Assembly: GCF_004307995.1 (NCBI RefSeq)
Contig: NZ_SIRE01000020.1
Location: 124,001 to 188,000, forward strand
Direction: 5' to 3'
Length of the DNA: 64,000 nt
DNA from: Paenibacillus thalictri
Lineage (GTDB): Bacteria > Bacillota > Bacilli > Paenibacillales > NBRC-103111
Shown: piece by piece, positions 43,217 through 50,920 of the stretch
Position numbering within the stretch: position 1 is the first letter of the stretch
Layout of the letters: the number at the start of each line of letters is the position of its first letter
The notes under the pieces: generated by a model
The model's input: only the letters and a program-made list of their open reading frames with translations
What the model was told of the DNA's origin: nothing
The model's database searches: none
Made by a program: the position numbers and the translations under genes

Positions 43217-43996
43217 CTACTTTACCGCTTTATTTTTGTGAATCGTGGCTGCGCTATATCCTGCACCGAAGCCGTTGTCGATATTAACGACCGAGACACC
43301 CGGAGCGCAGGAATTCAGCATCGCCAGCAGAGCGGCAATGCCGCCCAGACTTGCGCCGTAACCGATGCTTGTCGGCACGGCGATAATCGGCTTGGATACA
43401 AGGCCGCCTACGACACTTGCCAAAGCGCCTTCCATCCCTGCTGCGACGACGATAGCGTCCGCTTCGCGGATGAGGGGCAGACGGCGAAAAAGCCTATGTA
43501 CGCCGGCAACGCCGACGTCGTAAATCCGTTCGACCCGGCAGCCCATCATTTCCGCGGTAATGGCCGCTTCTTCGGCAACCGGAAGGTCGCTTGTTCCGGC
43601 GCACGCTACGGCGATATAACCTTCCCGTTCGGGAACAAGCGGATTTTTCGTCCAAGTGAGGCAGCGCGCGCTTTCATGGTACACGGCTTCGGCAACCGCC
43701 GAAATAACCGCTTCGGCTTTATCAGCGCTGACTCTGGTAGCCAGCACGCGATCGGAATGCTGCATCAGCTTTTGAAATATCGATGTGATCTGCTCCGCCG
43801 TCTTGCCTTCGCCGAAGATGACTTCGGGAAATCCGGTACGCTTATGACGGTCGATATCCAGTTGGGCGAAACCCAAGTCTTCCACGCGGCTGGCTTCCCG
43901 GGCTTGCTTGATTTGTTCTTCAATCTGCTGCTTGGCTTCATCCGGATCGAGGTTCCCGTTACGGACAAGCTTTAATATGTCATCCAGTTGAAACAT
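43217..43996 (-). CDS. larB: LarB, nickel-pincer cofactor biosynthesis carboxylase/hydrolase
   Basis: 259 residues with an N-terminal helical part and a C-terminal PurE-like domain: YIAVACAGTSDLPVAEEAA, VVAAGMEGALASVVGGLV, PTSIGYGASLGG and the family end VSVVNIDNGFGAGYSA. LarB carboxylates and cleaves nicotinic acid adenine dinucleotide to give the cofactor precursor. First gene of a larB-larC1 operon (7-base gap), RBS GAAGGTGA. LarE (sulfur donor) and LarA (lactate racemase) are not in the window. Confidence 0.93.
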   Translation of the reverse strand: MFQLDDILKLVRNGNLDPDEAKQQIEEQIKQAREASRVEDLGFAQLDIDRHKRTGFPEVIFGEGKTAEQITSIFQKLMQHSDRVLATRVSADKAEAVISAVAEAVYHESARCLTWTKNPLVPEREGYIAVACAGTSDLPVAEEAAITAEMMGCRVERIYDVGVAGVHRLFRRLPLIREADAIVVAAGMEGALASVVGGLVSKPIIAVPTSIGYGASLGGIAALLAMLNSCAPGVSVVNIDNGFGAGYSAATIHKNKAVK

Positions 43997-44043
43997 GGCT
44001 ATTCACCTTCATAAGTTCGATTTTGGACATGCGGTCCCATACA

Positions 44044-44072
44044 CTTACATAGTTTAGCATTTGTGTTATAAT
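44044..44072 (+). promoter_or_regulatory. Promoter of lipA
   Basis: CTTACA (44044-44049), 17-base spacer, and an extended -10 TGTTATAAT ending at 44072. Confidence 0.6.
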
Positions 44073-44122
44073 GTTAACAAGAGTATGGGCGTTTTACTTA
44101 TGATTGAAAAGGGGTACAGAAG

Positions 44123-44995
44123 ATGGCGATCGGCACCGAGAGAAAACCGGATTGGTTAAAAATAAAGCTTTCCGCAAACGAAAACTTCAAAGAATTGAAG
44201 AGTATGATGCGCACGAAGACGCTTCATACGGTATGCGAAGAAGCCAAATGCCCGAATATTTCCGAATGCTGGGCCAATCGGACGGCAACGTTTATGATTC
44301 TGGGCGACATTTGTACCCGCGCCTGCCGTTTTTGCGCGGTGAAAACCGGCTTGCCGACGGAGCTTGATCTGCAAGAACCGGAGCGTGTGGCCGATGCGTC
44401 GGTGCAGATGGGACTCCGCCATGTCGTGGTCACATCGGTGGCCAGAGACGATCTTGCCGACGGCGGCGCGTCGATTTTTGCCGAGACCATTCTGGCGATC
44501 AGACGGAAGTTGCCCTTGGCCGGCGTAGAGGTGCTTATTCCCGATTTTATGGGCAATGAGCAGTCGTTGCAAATCGTCATGGACGCGAATCCGGACATAT
44601 TGAACCACAATATAGAAACAGTGGAGCGCTTGTCCGACCGGGTCCGCTCCAAAGCGAAGTACCGCCGTTCGCTGGAGCTGCTTGCCCGCTCCAAAGCGAT
44701 GAAACCTTCCATTCCTACGAAATCGAGCATTATGATCGGAGTCGGGGAGGAATGGGATGAGATTTTGCAAGCTATGGACGACTTGAGGGCGGTGGGCTGC
44801 AACATTCTCACGATCGGACAGTATTTGCAGCCGACGCCGAATCATTTGACGGTCAAACAATATTACACACCTGAGCAGTTTGCGCAATTGAAGGAAGAGG
44901 GCATTAAGCGCGGCTTCGACCACGTAGAATCGGGTCCGCTTGTACGCAGCTCTTACCATGCGCATGAACAGGTGAAATCGGCGCGGCAAAGCTAG
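44123..44995 (+). CDS. lipA: Lipoyl synthase
   Basis: 290 residues. Radical SAM enzyme that inserts two sulfurs into octanoyl groups on lipoyl domains. Both cluster motifs are present: CEEAKCPNISECW (auxiliary cluster, CX4CX5C) and CTRACRFC (CX3CX2C). The C-terminal end RSSYHA carries the conserved Ser. Full length for Firmicutes. Followed 47 bases later by yutD, as in Bacillus. Confidence 0.97.
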   Translation: MAIGTERKPDWLKIKLSANENFKELKSMMRTKTLHTVCEEAKCPNISECWANRTATFMILGDICTRACRFCAVKTGLPTELDLQEPERVADASVQMGLRHVVVTSVARDDLADGGASIFAETILAIRRKLPLAGVEVLIPDFMGNEQSLQIVMDANPDILNHNIETVERLSDRVRSKAKYRRSLELLARSKAMKPSIPTKSSIMIGVGEEWDEILQAMDDLRAVGCNILTIGQYLQPTPNHLTVKQYYTPEQFAQLKEEGIKRGFDHVESGPLVRSSYHAHEQVKSARQS

Positions 44996-45042
44996 AAGGA
45001 GCTTTAAGACCGCTTGAGAGATCAGACAGGGGGATTTGAACC

Positions 45043-45366
45043 GTGATTCATATCGCAGGCCGTAACTATGAAGTCATCATCGATCATAAAAACGGCTGGA
45101 AACCCGAAGCGTTCAAGGAACGTTACAGCGAGGTGCTGGAGCGCTACGATTACATCGTCGGCGATTGGGGCTATAACCAGCTCCGCCTTCGCGGCTACTT
45201 CAAGGATACCCATCCGAAAGCAACAAAAGAATCATCGATATCCAGCGTTCAAGACTACTTAAACGAGTATTGCAATTTTGGCTGCGCCTACTTTATTATC
45301 GAAAAGACGGCTGCCGGAAAACAGCCGCAGCCGCAGCCGCAAGCGCAAGCTGCTGCGGAAGAATAA
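45043..45366 (+). CDS. yutD: YutD-family protein (DUF1027)
   Basis: 107 residues. The GTG start follows CAGGGGG. Core NYEVIIDHKNGWKPEAFKER and YDYIVGDWGYNQLRLRGYF is the YutD/DUF1027 signature; Cys pair near the C-terminus (YCNFGCAY). The tail is Gln/Pro-rich. Gene order lipA-yutD is conserved in Bacillus; biochemical role unknown. Confidence 0.9.
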   Translation: MIHIAGRNYEVIIDHKNGWKPEAFKERYSEVLERYDYIVGDWGYNQLRLRGYFKDTHPKATKESSISSVQDYLNEYCNFGCAYFIIEKTAAGKQPQPQPQAQAAAEE

Positions 45367-45417
45367 ATGACGCAAGCGGCGAGGGAGGTCTTCGGCCCCC
45401 GCGAAAACAGCAACCAC

Positions 45418-45452
45418 AAAAACCCGATTCCTTGGCGGATCGGGTTTTATTT
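45418..45452. terminator. Terminator between yutD and nadK
   Basis: AACCCGAT / ATCGGGTT stem, flanked by an A run on the left and T-rich sequence on the right, so usable in both directions by the convergent genes. Confidence 0.8.
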
Positions 45453-45462
45453 GTGCTTTGAG

Positions 45463-46275
45463 TTACTTCAGATCGTAGCCGATAAACCCTTCGCGCACAC
45501 GGCTCCAGAAAGGGAACGGGCGGAAGCGGGCGAACCGCACTTTACGTCCGGCTGCGACCATACAGCGGATGGACACGATATCGTTGCGCTGTACGTTCAG
45601 GTGGTCGATGGCCACCAGCACATTTTGCTTCGACTTCGGATAGATGTCGCAATGATGATGTTTCGGCAAAATGACCGGCGAACCAAGCGTCCGGTACACC
45701 CGGTTGTTGATCGATGCGATTTCGGCGATTTGAATGGCGTCAAGCGACGGATGAACGATGGCTCCGCCGAGACTTTTATTGTACGCGGTGCTTCCGCATG
45801 GGGAAGAGACGCAGATGCCGTCGCCGCGGAACGTTTCGAACGGTTCGTCGTTGATGTGAAGTTCGGCGACCAGCGTGATCTCGACGCCTTTAAGCGTAAA
45901 TTCATTTAACGCCAGATGGGTTTCGACACCTGTTTCCGTAATGATCTGAACTTCCACAACCGGATATTTGACAACCTGCAAATTGCCGCTTACGGCGCTC
46001 TCGTGCATAAGCCGGGCGAGATGTTCGACTTCGTCGGGTTTCCAATCGGCAAAAAAACCAAGCCGCCCGGTATGAATACCGACAAAGGCGATATTGTCGA
46101 GCTGATCGCTGTATTGGTGGAACGCATGCAGCAGCGTGCCGTCGCCTCCAATGGACAGCACAATTTCAGGGGATTGCTCGTCAAGCAGCAAGCCGGAATC
46201 GGCGGCCAATTCGTGGAACCGCTGCATCAATTCGAAGGAGACGTCGTCTCCGCGATGTATGACGTTATATTTCAT
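45463..46275 (-). CDS. nadK: NAD kinase
   Basis: 270 residues. Phosphorylates NAD to NADP. Motifs: GGDGTLLHAF (catalytic Asp and phosphate loop), FVGIHTGRLGFFADW, LNEFTLKG, and GDGICVSSPCGSTAYNKSLGG. Slightly longer than typical (about 265). Start follows AGGAGG. Essential housekeeping gene; monocistronic here, with ylbJ upstream on the same strand. Confidence 0.95.
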   Translation of the reverse strand: MKYNVIHRGDDVSFELMQRFHELAADSGLLLDEQSPEIVLSIGGDGTLLHAFHQYSDQLDNIAFVGIHTGRLGFFADWKPDEVEHLARLMHESAVSGNLQVVKYPVVEVQIITETGVETHLALNEFTLKGVEITLVAELHINDEPFETFRGDGICVSSPCGSTAYNKSLGGAIVHPSLDAIQIAEIASINNRVYRTLGSPVILPKHHHCDIYPKSKQNVLVAIDHLNVQRNDIVSIRCMVAAGRKVRFARFRPFPFWSRVREGFIGYDLK

Positions 46276-46363
46276 GGGGCCTCCTAAGCCATCAAGAATC
46301 TCCCTCCATCATAATCAATATTGCTTCATTAGACAATGCCGGCGCAAAAGTGCGGGATTTTTC

Positions 46364-47602
46364 TCATTTCAACATGGCGCCGAACGTTTTTTTCCATATC
46401 TTAAAAATGAGGAACAGCACGATGAGGACGGCGATGGAGGCGGCGAACGCGATTCCCGTCGAGGGGACGATCCAGCGGACCATATTCGACCACGGAGTAA
46501 CGGGATCGATCAGCGGCAGAAAAACGGCCGAATCTTTGCGTAATCCCGCCAAAGGCTCCCATAACGCATAGACGGCTGCCGTGGCAAGCAAGCCATGGGC
46601 CAACCGGGACAGCAGAAAAGGCATATATCTAAGATTGGTGTGATGCAGCAGGCTGACGATTTGCGCATGCACGGACAGACCGCTCCAGGACAGCACAAAT
46701 GCGGCGATCGCCGCTTTATGTACCAATGCGAGGCCTTCGCCCGCCTCGCCTGCCGCTTTCGCGCCTAACGTCACTTCAAACAGCCCGTTGATCACGGCTT
46801 CGGACAATGGCTGCGGAATCTGCAGCAAACGAAGCACAGAATCGCTCAGCATATAAAGCAAGCTCATGATCCGGCCGGCGGTCATGATTTCCATAATCAC
46901 CGAGAAAAAAACGACAAGTCCGCCGATCACCATAATCAGCTGCAAGGACGAACGAACGGCCTGCTGCAGCATGGCGCCCAGCGGCCGGCCGTCCGCAAGC
47001 CGGGCCGCATGCATCGCTTTCAGCGCACGGAGCCCGATCCATTCGTTTTTGTTGGGCAGCGGCGGCATTTCGGTCGGTAGTTCTTTTGCGCCGTGAAACC
47101 GCAGAAACAGACCAAGCAGCGCGGCTGTCCCGTAATGAGCGATGGCGAGGATCGGGGCTAAGCTGACATCATGGAAAAATCCGACGGATACCGCTCCGAT
47201 CAGAAAAATCGGATCGGATGTCGTTGCAAATCCGACCAGCCGCTCGCCTTCAGCGCGAGTCACCAGCTTCTGTTCCCAGAGCTGCGAGGTCAGCTTGGCG
47301 GCAACGGGATAACCCGAAGCAAAACCCATCGCCATCACGAACCCGCCGATGCCCGGTACGCGGTACAGCGGCCTCATGAGCGGATCCAGCAGCGTGCCGA
47401 AGAAATGAACGATTCCAAGTCCCAGCATCAGCTCGGCAATGACCAGAAAAGGAAGCAGTGCGGGAAACAGCACGTCCCACCATATGGAAACGCCCTTCAA
47501 GGCGGCATTTAACGACTCGTGCGGAAAAACGATCATAAGACAAATGGACGGCAAAGCGACAATGGCAACCAGATGAACCGCTGTGAAACGTTTGGTGGTC
47601 AT
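46364..47602 (-). CDS. ylbJ: Sporulation integral membrane protein YlbJ
   Basis: About 412 residues, many membrane helices. VSIWWDVLFPALLPFLVIAELML, GFVMAMGFASGYPVAAKLTSQLWE and the second Gate-like half typical of nucleoside-recognition (Gate) domain proteins such as YlbJ and SpmA/B. YlbJ is expressed in the mother cell and needed for heat-resistant spores. ATG 47602 follows AAGGAGGAG; the open frame further upstream is not needed. Confidence 0.88.
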   Translation of the reverse strand: MTTKRFTAVHLVAIVALPSICLMIVFPHESLNAALKGVSIWWDVLFPALLPFLVIAELMLGLGIVHFFGTLLDPLMRPLYRVPGIGGFVMAMGFASGYPVAAKLTSQLWEQKLVTRAEGERLVGFATTSDPIFLIGAVSVGFFHDVSLAPILAIAHYGTAALLGLFLRFHGAKELPTEMPPLPNKNEWIGLRALKAMHAARLADGRPLGAMLQQAVRSSLQLIMVIGGLVVFFSVIMEIMTAGRIMSLLYMLSDSVLRLLQIPQPLSEAVINGLFEVTLGAKAAGEAGEGLALVHKAAIAAFVLSWSGLSVHAQIVSLLHHTNLRYMPFLLSRLAHGLLATAAVYALWEPLAGLRKDSAVFLPLIDPVTPWSNMVRWIVPSTGIAFAASIAVLIVLFLIFKIWKKTFGAMLK

Positions 47603-47805
47603 GGGTCTCCTCCTTAAAGGCCAAGGCTTGCCGGCAGGCGCCGCGATGCGCTTGCCGATCGCTGATGTATATGCTGTGGTGTGGACAAACATGCGCAAGC
47701 CAATTTGAAGCGGAAGCATAAAGTTTGCGGGTTTACATAATATTACTGATATCGCGAATTTTATATGGTACAATGGAACTAATATGGGGATGGGGAGTGA
47801 TCCAG

Positions 47806-47901
47806 ATGATGGGTATTGTTGCCGGAATTCTCGTATGCGCGTTTGTTTATGTCATTAAGGAGACACTGATTGGCTCTGGAGAGGAAGATTTCGAAAGCTA
47901 G
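47806..47901 (+). CDS. 31-residue single-pass membrane micropeptide
   Basis: Reads MMGIVAGILVCAFVYVIKE followed by a short acidic tail ending in EEDFES. One hydrophobic helix, strong RBS (TGGGGAGTGATCC), own terminator at 47929-47960, and an extended -10-like TGGTACAAT at 47766-47774. No known family recognised; the compact unit with promoter, RBS and terminator argues it is a real gene. Confidence 0.6.
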   Translation: MMGIVAGILVCAFVYVIKETLIGSGEEDFES

Positions 47902-47928
47902 GTCCCCAAGGATGACATGACGACAACC

Positions 47929-47960
47929 GATGCTAATTGGCTCAATTAGCATCTTTTTTT
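47929..47960 (+). terminator. Terminator after the micropeptide gene
   Basis: GATGCTAATT / AATTAGCATC stem with a five-base loop and eight T. Confidence 0.85.
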
Positions 47961-48009
47961 CGCGCGATCTCCCCGAATCATTGGATTTTCGGAAAGGAAC
48001 ATATAACTT

Positions 48010-48399
48010 ATGGAACGGCAATATGAGACGATTTATGAAGCCATAGGCGGAGCCCCGGTGCTGCGTAAGCTGGTCGAAGCTTTTTATCCCAAGGTCCAAG
48101 CGCATCCGCTATTGGGACCGTTATTTCCCGATAACATCATGCCGGTTATGGAGAAGCAATATATGTTTTTGACGCAGTTTTTCGGCGGTCCTTCGCTGTA
48201 TTCCGATCAGTACGGGCATCCGATGATGCGGGCCAGGCATATGCCTTTCCCGATTACGCCGGAACGGGCGGAGGCATGGCTTTCCTGCATGTCGAAAGCG
48301 CTGGAGGAAGTAGGACTGGAGCCGCAGCTGCGGCAATTTGTGTTGGAGAGGCTGAAGGGTCCGGCGCATCATTTTGTCAATACGGAGAATTCGAATTAA
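48010..48399 (+). CDS. Truncated hemoglobin, group II (YjbI-like)
   Basis: 129 residues: YEAIGGAPVLRKLVEAFYPKV, LGPLFP, and MRARHMPFPIT with the proximal histidine, all typical of group II truncated globins. These bind O2, NO or CO; in Bacillus the relative YjbI works with thiol/redox genes. The next gene overlaps or abuts the 3' end, suggesting cotranscription. Confidence 0.93.
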   Translation: MERQYETIYEAIGGAPVLRKLVEAFYPKVQAHPLLGPLFPDNIMPVMEKQYMFLTQFFGGPSLYSDQYGHPMMRARHMPFPITPERAEAWLSCMSKALEEVGLEPQLRQFVLERLKGPAHHFVNTENSN

Positions 48400-48403
48400 A
48401 GGG

Positions 48404-49111
48404 GTGAGCGTCATCGAGCCGTTATTTCAAGTTAAGGTGCTCTGTTCGAATTGTGAAGCCGAATTTAAGTCTTCCCGGGTCCGCCCCAGTTTCAAAAAGT
48501 CGTCCGGGTCCGATACTGATTTTTGCCTGTATTATAAAGAAATCAATCCGGACTACTACGTCGTAAGGGTGTGCCCGTTTTGCGGATTTGCCAGCACGGA
48601 AAGTTTTTCGCCTAACATGAACTCAGCCCAGAAAAAGCTGTTTCAAGAAAAGCTGGGCCACAACTGGTCGCTGCGCGATTACGGCGGCGAACGCTCCTGG
48701 GACGAAGCGCTTCAGGTTTTTAAGCTGGCTTTGCTTTGCGCGCAAATTAAAAATGAGAAGGAACGGCTCATTGCCGGGATCCTGCACCATATTGCCTGGC
48801 TGTACCGGCACAAAAACGACGGGGAGCAGGAAAAACGGTTTCTTCAGTTTGCGTTAGAGTCGTACACGCGTTTTTTCGAAACGGAAGGCAACGAGGTGAA
48901 CGACGCCCGTCTAATGTATCTGATCGGCGAGTTGAACAGGCGCCTGGGGAATTACGGACCGGCCGTTCGCTGGTTCTCCCGTGTCGTCAATGACCGGCGC
49001 ATTATGGATTCGGGCATGATCCGGGCTTGCCGAGAGCAGTGGACCCAGACACGCGAAGACATGCTGGCGGCCAATATGGAGCTGCCGGACGATGTGAAGG
49101 AGTTAAAATAG
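48404..49111 (+). CDS. DUF2225 family protein
   Basis: About 236 residues: EPLFQVKVLCSNCEAEFKSSRVRPSF and VRVCPFCGFA give two CxxC pairs (zinc-binding), followed by a helical TPR-like region (EALQVFKLALLCAQ ... RRLGNYGPAVRWFSRVV). Known in Firmicutes, function unknown. Start is unclear: GTG 48404 abuts the ribosome binding site AAAGGGG; TTG 48374 lies inside the globin gene; homologous proteins would begin at the Ile-Glu-Pro-Leu position (ATC 48413), which is well spaced from AAAGGGGTGA. Confidence 0.85.
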   Translation: MSVIEPLFQVKVLCSNCEAEFKSSRVRPSFKKSSGSDTDFCLYYKEINPDYYVVRVCPFCGFASTESFSPNMNSAQKKLFQEKLGHNWSLRDYGGERSWDEALQVFKLALLCAQIKNEKERLIAGILHHIAWLYRHKNDGEQEKRFLQFALESYTRFFETEGNEVNDARLMYLIGELNRRLGNYGPAVRWFSRVVNDRRIMDSGMIRACREQWTQTREDMLAANMELPDDVKELK

Positions 49112-49122
49112 TTATAACAAAT

Positions 49123-49180
49123 AAACGCTTCTTGGCCGCTGCCCCGTGGATTATAGGGTGCTTGGCTCAGAAGCGTTTTG
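49123..49180. terminator. Bidirectional terminator, overlapping the diguanylate cyclase end
   Basis: AAACGCTTCT (49123-49132) pairs with AGAAGCGTTT (49169-49178). The right arm lies within the last codons of the minus-strand cyclase. Confidence 0.7.
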
Positions 49181-50293
49181 CGCTTGTTCCGCGTAAATGA
49201 AGGAATCGTAAAACGAATATTTGTTTTTGCCCGTGCGTTTGGATACATAAAGCGCTTCATCGGCTTCGGAAATCAGATGAATCAGCTCGCCGCCGTTGCG
49301 GCGCGCCGTGGAAATGCCCACGGAAATCGTGACATGGGGCTTGTCCTCTCCGCCCGCCGCGGTTAACGCTTCGCTTTCAAAGGGAGTGGACGAAACTTTG
49401 CCGCATAACTTGTATGCGTATTCGGCCAGACTTACGGCATCCGTTTCCTGGCTCATAATAATAAACTCTTCTCCGCCGTACCGGGCAACGTAATCCTGCT
49501 CGTCAATCGTTGCTCTGAGCAGCTTGCCGACATGGCGCAGCAGTTCGTCGCCAACCAAATGGCCGTACCGGTCGTTGAACATTTTAAAATTATCGATATC
49601 GATCATCATAATCGTCATTTTCCGGCGCTTCAGCGTGTTGTCCGCAATGTTTAGAAAGCTGCGTATGTTAGGCAGCTTTGTCAGCCCGTCCTGATTGGCC
49701 TGAAGCTCCAATTGACGCTGCAGCATCCAGTTTTTATTCTCATCGTTGTACATGTAGATCAGTACCGTGATGGAGCTGAAGGACAGCAGGAACATCATGA
49801 AATGAGAGAACAAGACGGGCTCCCAAGCCATTGAAGTTTGGGCATATTCGGAGATTGCGCGGGTGAGCGACAATAAGACGCAAACTTTCAATCCGTCCAG
49901 CCAGCGAATGTAGAAACCGCTGTTTTCCTCGCCGCTCTTGTGAAACATCGCGCTGACAAGGGCTGGAAGCAGCAGGCCATGCAGGAGCTCAGGGATGATG
50001 TGCGGCTCGTTTAAGGCCACGATGTAGGATGACGGTATAATGACGGATAGGAGCGACAAACCGAAGCCGTAACGAAGTCCTGCCATAACGATAGGCACGA
50101 ATCGAAGGTCGGAGGGCAGAACCCCTCCCGGACTTGGGAGCATAATCATGATGATGGACGCGAGTCCGGTTAACAGGGGAACCGCCAGCCATTCGTATGA
50201 TTCGATAAATAGCCTGTTGCGAATTTTGAGTGCAATATAATTCAGTGTAACTAAAGTACAAGCATGGGATAGCGGGATGATAAAGTCATCCAC
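49151..50293 (-). CDS. Membrane diguanylate cyclase (5TMR/LYT-type sensor plus GGDEF)
   Basis: 380 residues: five to six N-terminal membrane helices (VPLLTGLASIIMIMLP, LRFVPIVMAGLRYGFGLSLLSV and others, resembling the 5TM receptor of LYT type), then a GGDEF domain with the active-site variant RYGGEEFI near residue 270 and the substrate-binding region DIDNFKMFNDRYGH. The key residues are intact, so it should make cyclic di-GMP. Downstream of, and one base overlapping, the small zinc-finger-like gene. Confidence 0.9.
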   Translation of the reverse strand: MDDFIIPLSHACTLVTLNYIALKIRNRLFIESYEWLAVPLLTGLASIIMIMLPSPGGVLPSDLRFVPIVMAGLRYGFGLSLLSVIIPSSYIVALNEPHIIPELLHGLLLPALVSAMFHKSGEENSGFYIRWLDGLKVCVLLSLTRAISEYAQTSMAWEPVLFSHFMMFLLSFSSITVLIYMYNDENKNWMLQRQLELQANQDGLTKLPNIRSFLNIADNTLKRRKMTIMMIDIDNFKMFNDRYGHLVGDELLRHVGKLLRATIDEQDYVARYGGEEFIIMSQETDAVSLAEYAYKLCGKVSSTPFESEALTAAGGEDKPHVTISVGISTARRNGGELIHLISEADEALYVSKRTGKNKYSFYDSFIYAEQAQNASEPSTL

Positions 50294-50553
50294 TAAAGCA
50301 CTCCTCCTGAGTTTAAGGAAATCTTACGCAATGGCAGATTGGCCAGCAGGTAATCTCCGTCCGTATCGACGATCCCTACTTTATTATGGCAGCAAGGCAG
50401 CACCAGAAGGCGTTTGGCTCCTTCATGGATCGTCTGCAAATCTTTTTTCTTCATCGTCAGCAGCACGTTGTTTGCCGCGCAAAATGGACAGCTGCTAATG
50501 TAGACGTCTTGGCCGATCAGTTCATAAGGCCATGTATTTTCAAAAGGAATCAT
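50293..50553 (-). CDS. Small Cys-rich protein, unknown
   Basis: 86 residues with SCPFCAANN near residue 20 and LPCCHNK near residue 53, a likely zinc or cofactor-binding set. Overlaps the upstream yycC-like gene by four bases (ATGA) and the downstream cyclase by one base, so the three are translationally coupled. Family not recognised with certainty. Confidence 0.75.
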   Translation of the reverse strand: MIPFENTWPYELIGQDVYISSCPFCAANNVLLTMKKKDLQTIHEGAKRLLVLPCCHNKVGIVDTDGDYLLANLPLRKISLNSGGVL

Positions 50554-50708
50554 TGCTTTTCTTTGTCCGCGGATTCGTTATCCTTGGACAGCTCCATCAG
50601 CTTTTGCATGAGAATGTGCTGCGGCATATGCATCAGGTGCTCGACGGGAACTTTAAGCGCTTCCGCCAATTTTATCGCCGTTTCAGGTGAAATGTTTAAT
50701 GGTTTCAT
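50550..50708 (-). CDS. YycC-like small protein
   Basis: 52 residues: MKPLNISPETAIKLAEALKV and HLMHMPQHILMQKLMELS match the YycC family of Bacillus (about 50 residues), whose function is unknown. Read from the minus strand; RBS-like AGAGGCGAAGCCC before the ATG is weak. Its stop overlaps the start of the next small gene, giving an operon with the Cys-rich protein and the diguanylate cyclase. Confidence 0.8.
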   Translation of the reverse strand: MKPLNISPETAIKLAEALKVPVEHLMHMPQHILMQKLMELSKDNESADKEKQ

Positions 50709-50920
50709 GGGCTTCGCCTCTTTTGGTAAGTAGTAGAAACAAGGAGTTGCATGGTGTGCATAGGTCTACAGTCCTCATTTAAACATATTTTATAAATTAG
50801 AAGCAATAAAAACTACGCTTTTTTTTGTTACTTTAAGGTGTTTATGGTTTAATGGAGGTGAATATGACGTAACATCGGATTAAAGATGAGCAAATGTAAC
50901 GAAAGGAAAGTGATCGATCC

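Noticed and set aside
50860..50875. Very short frame ATG ACG TAA upstream of pepF
   Set aside because: Two-codon frame with no evidence of a leader role.
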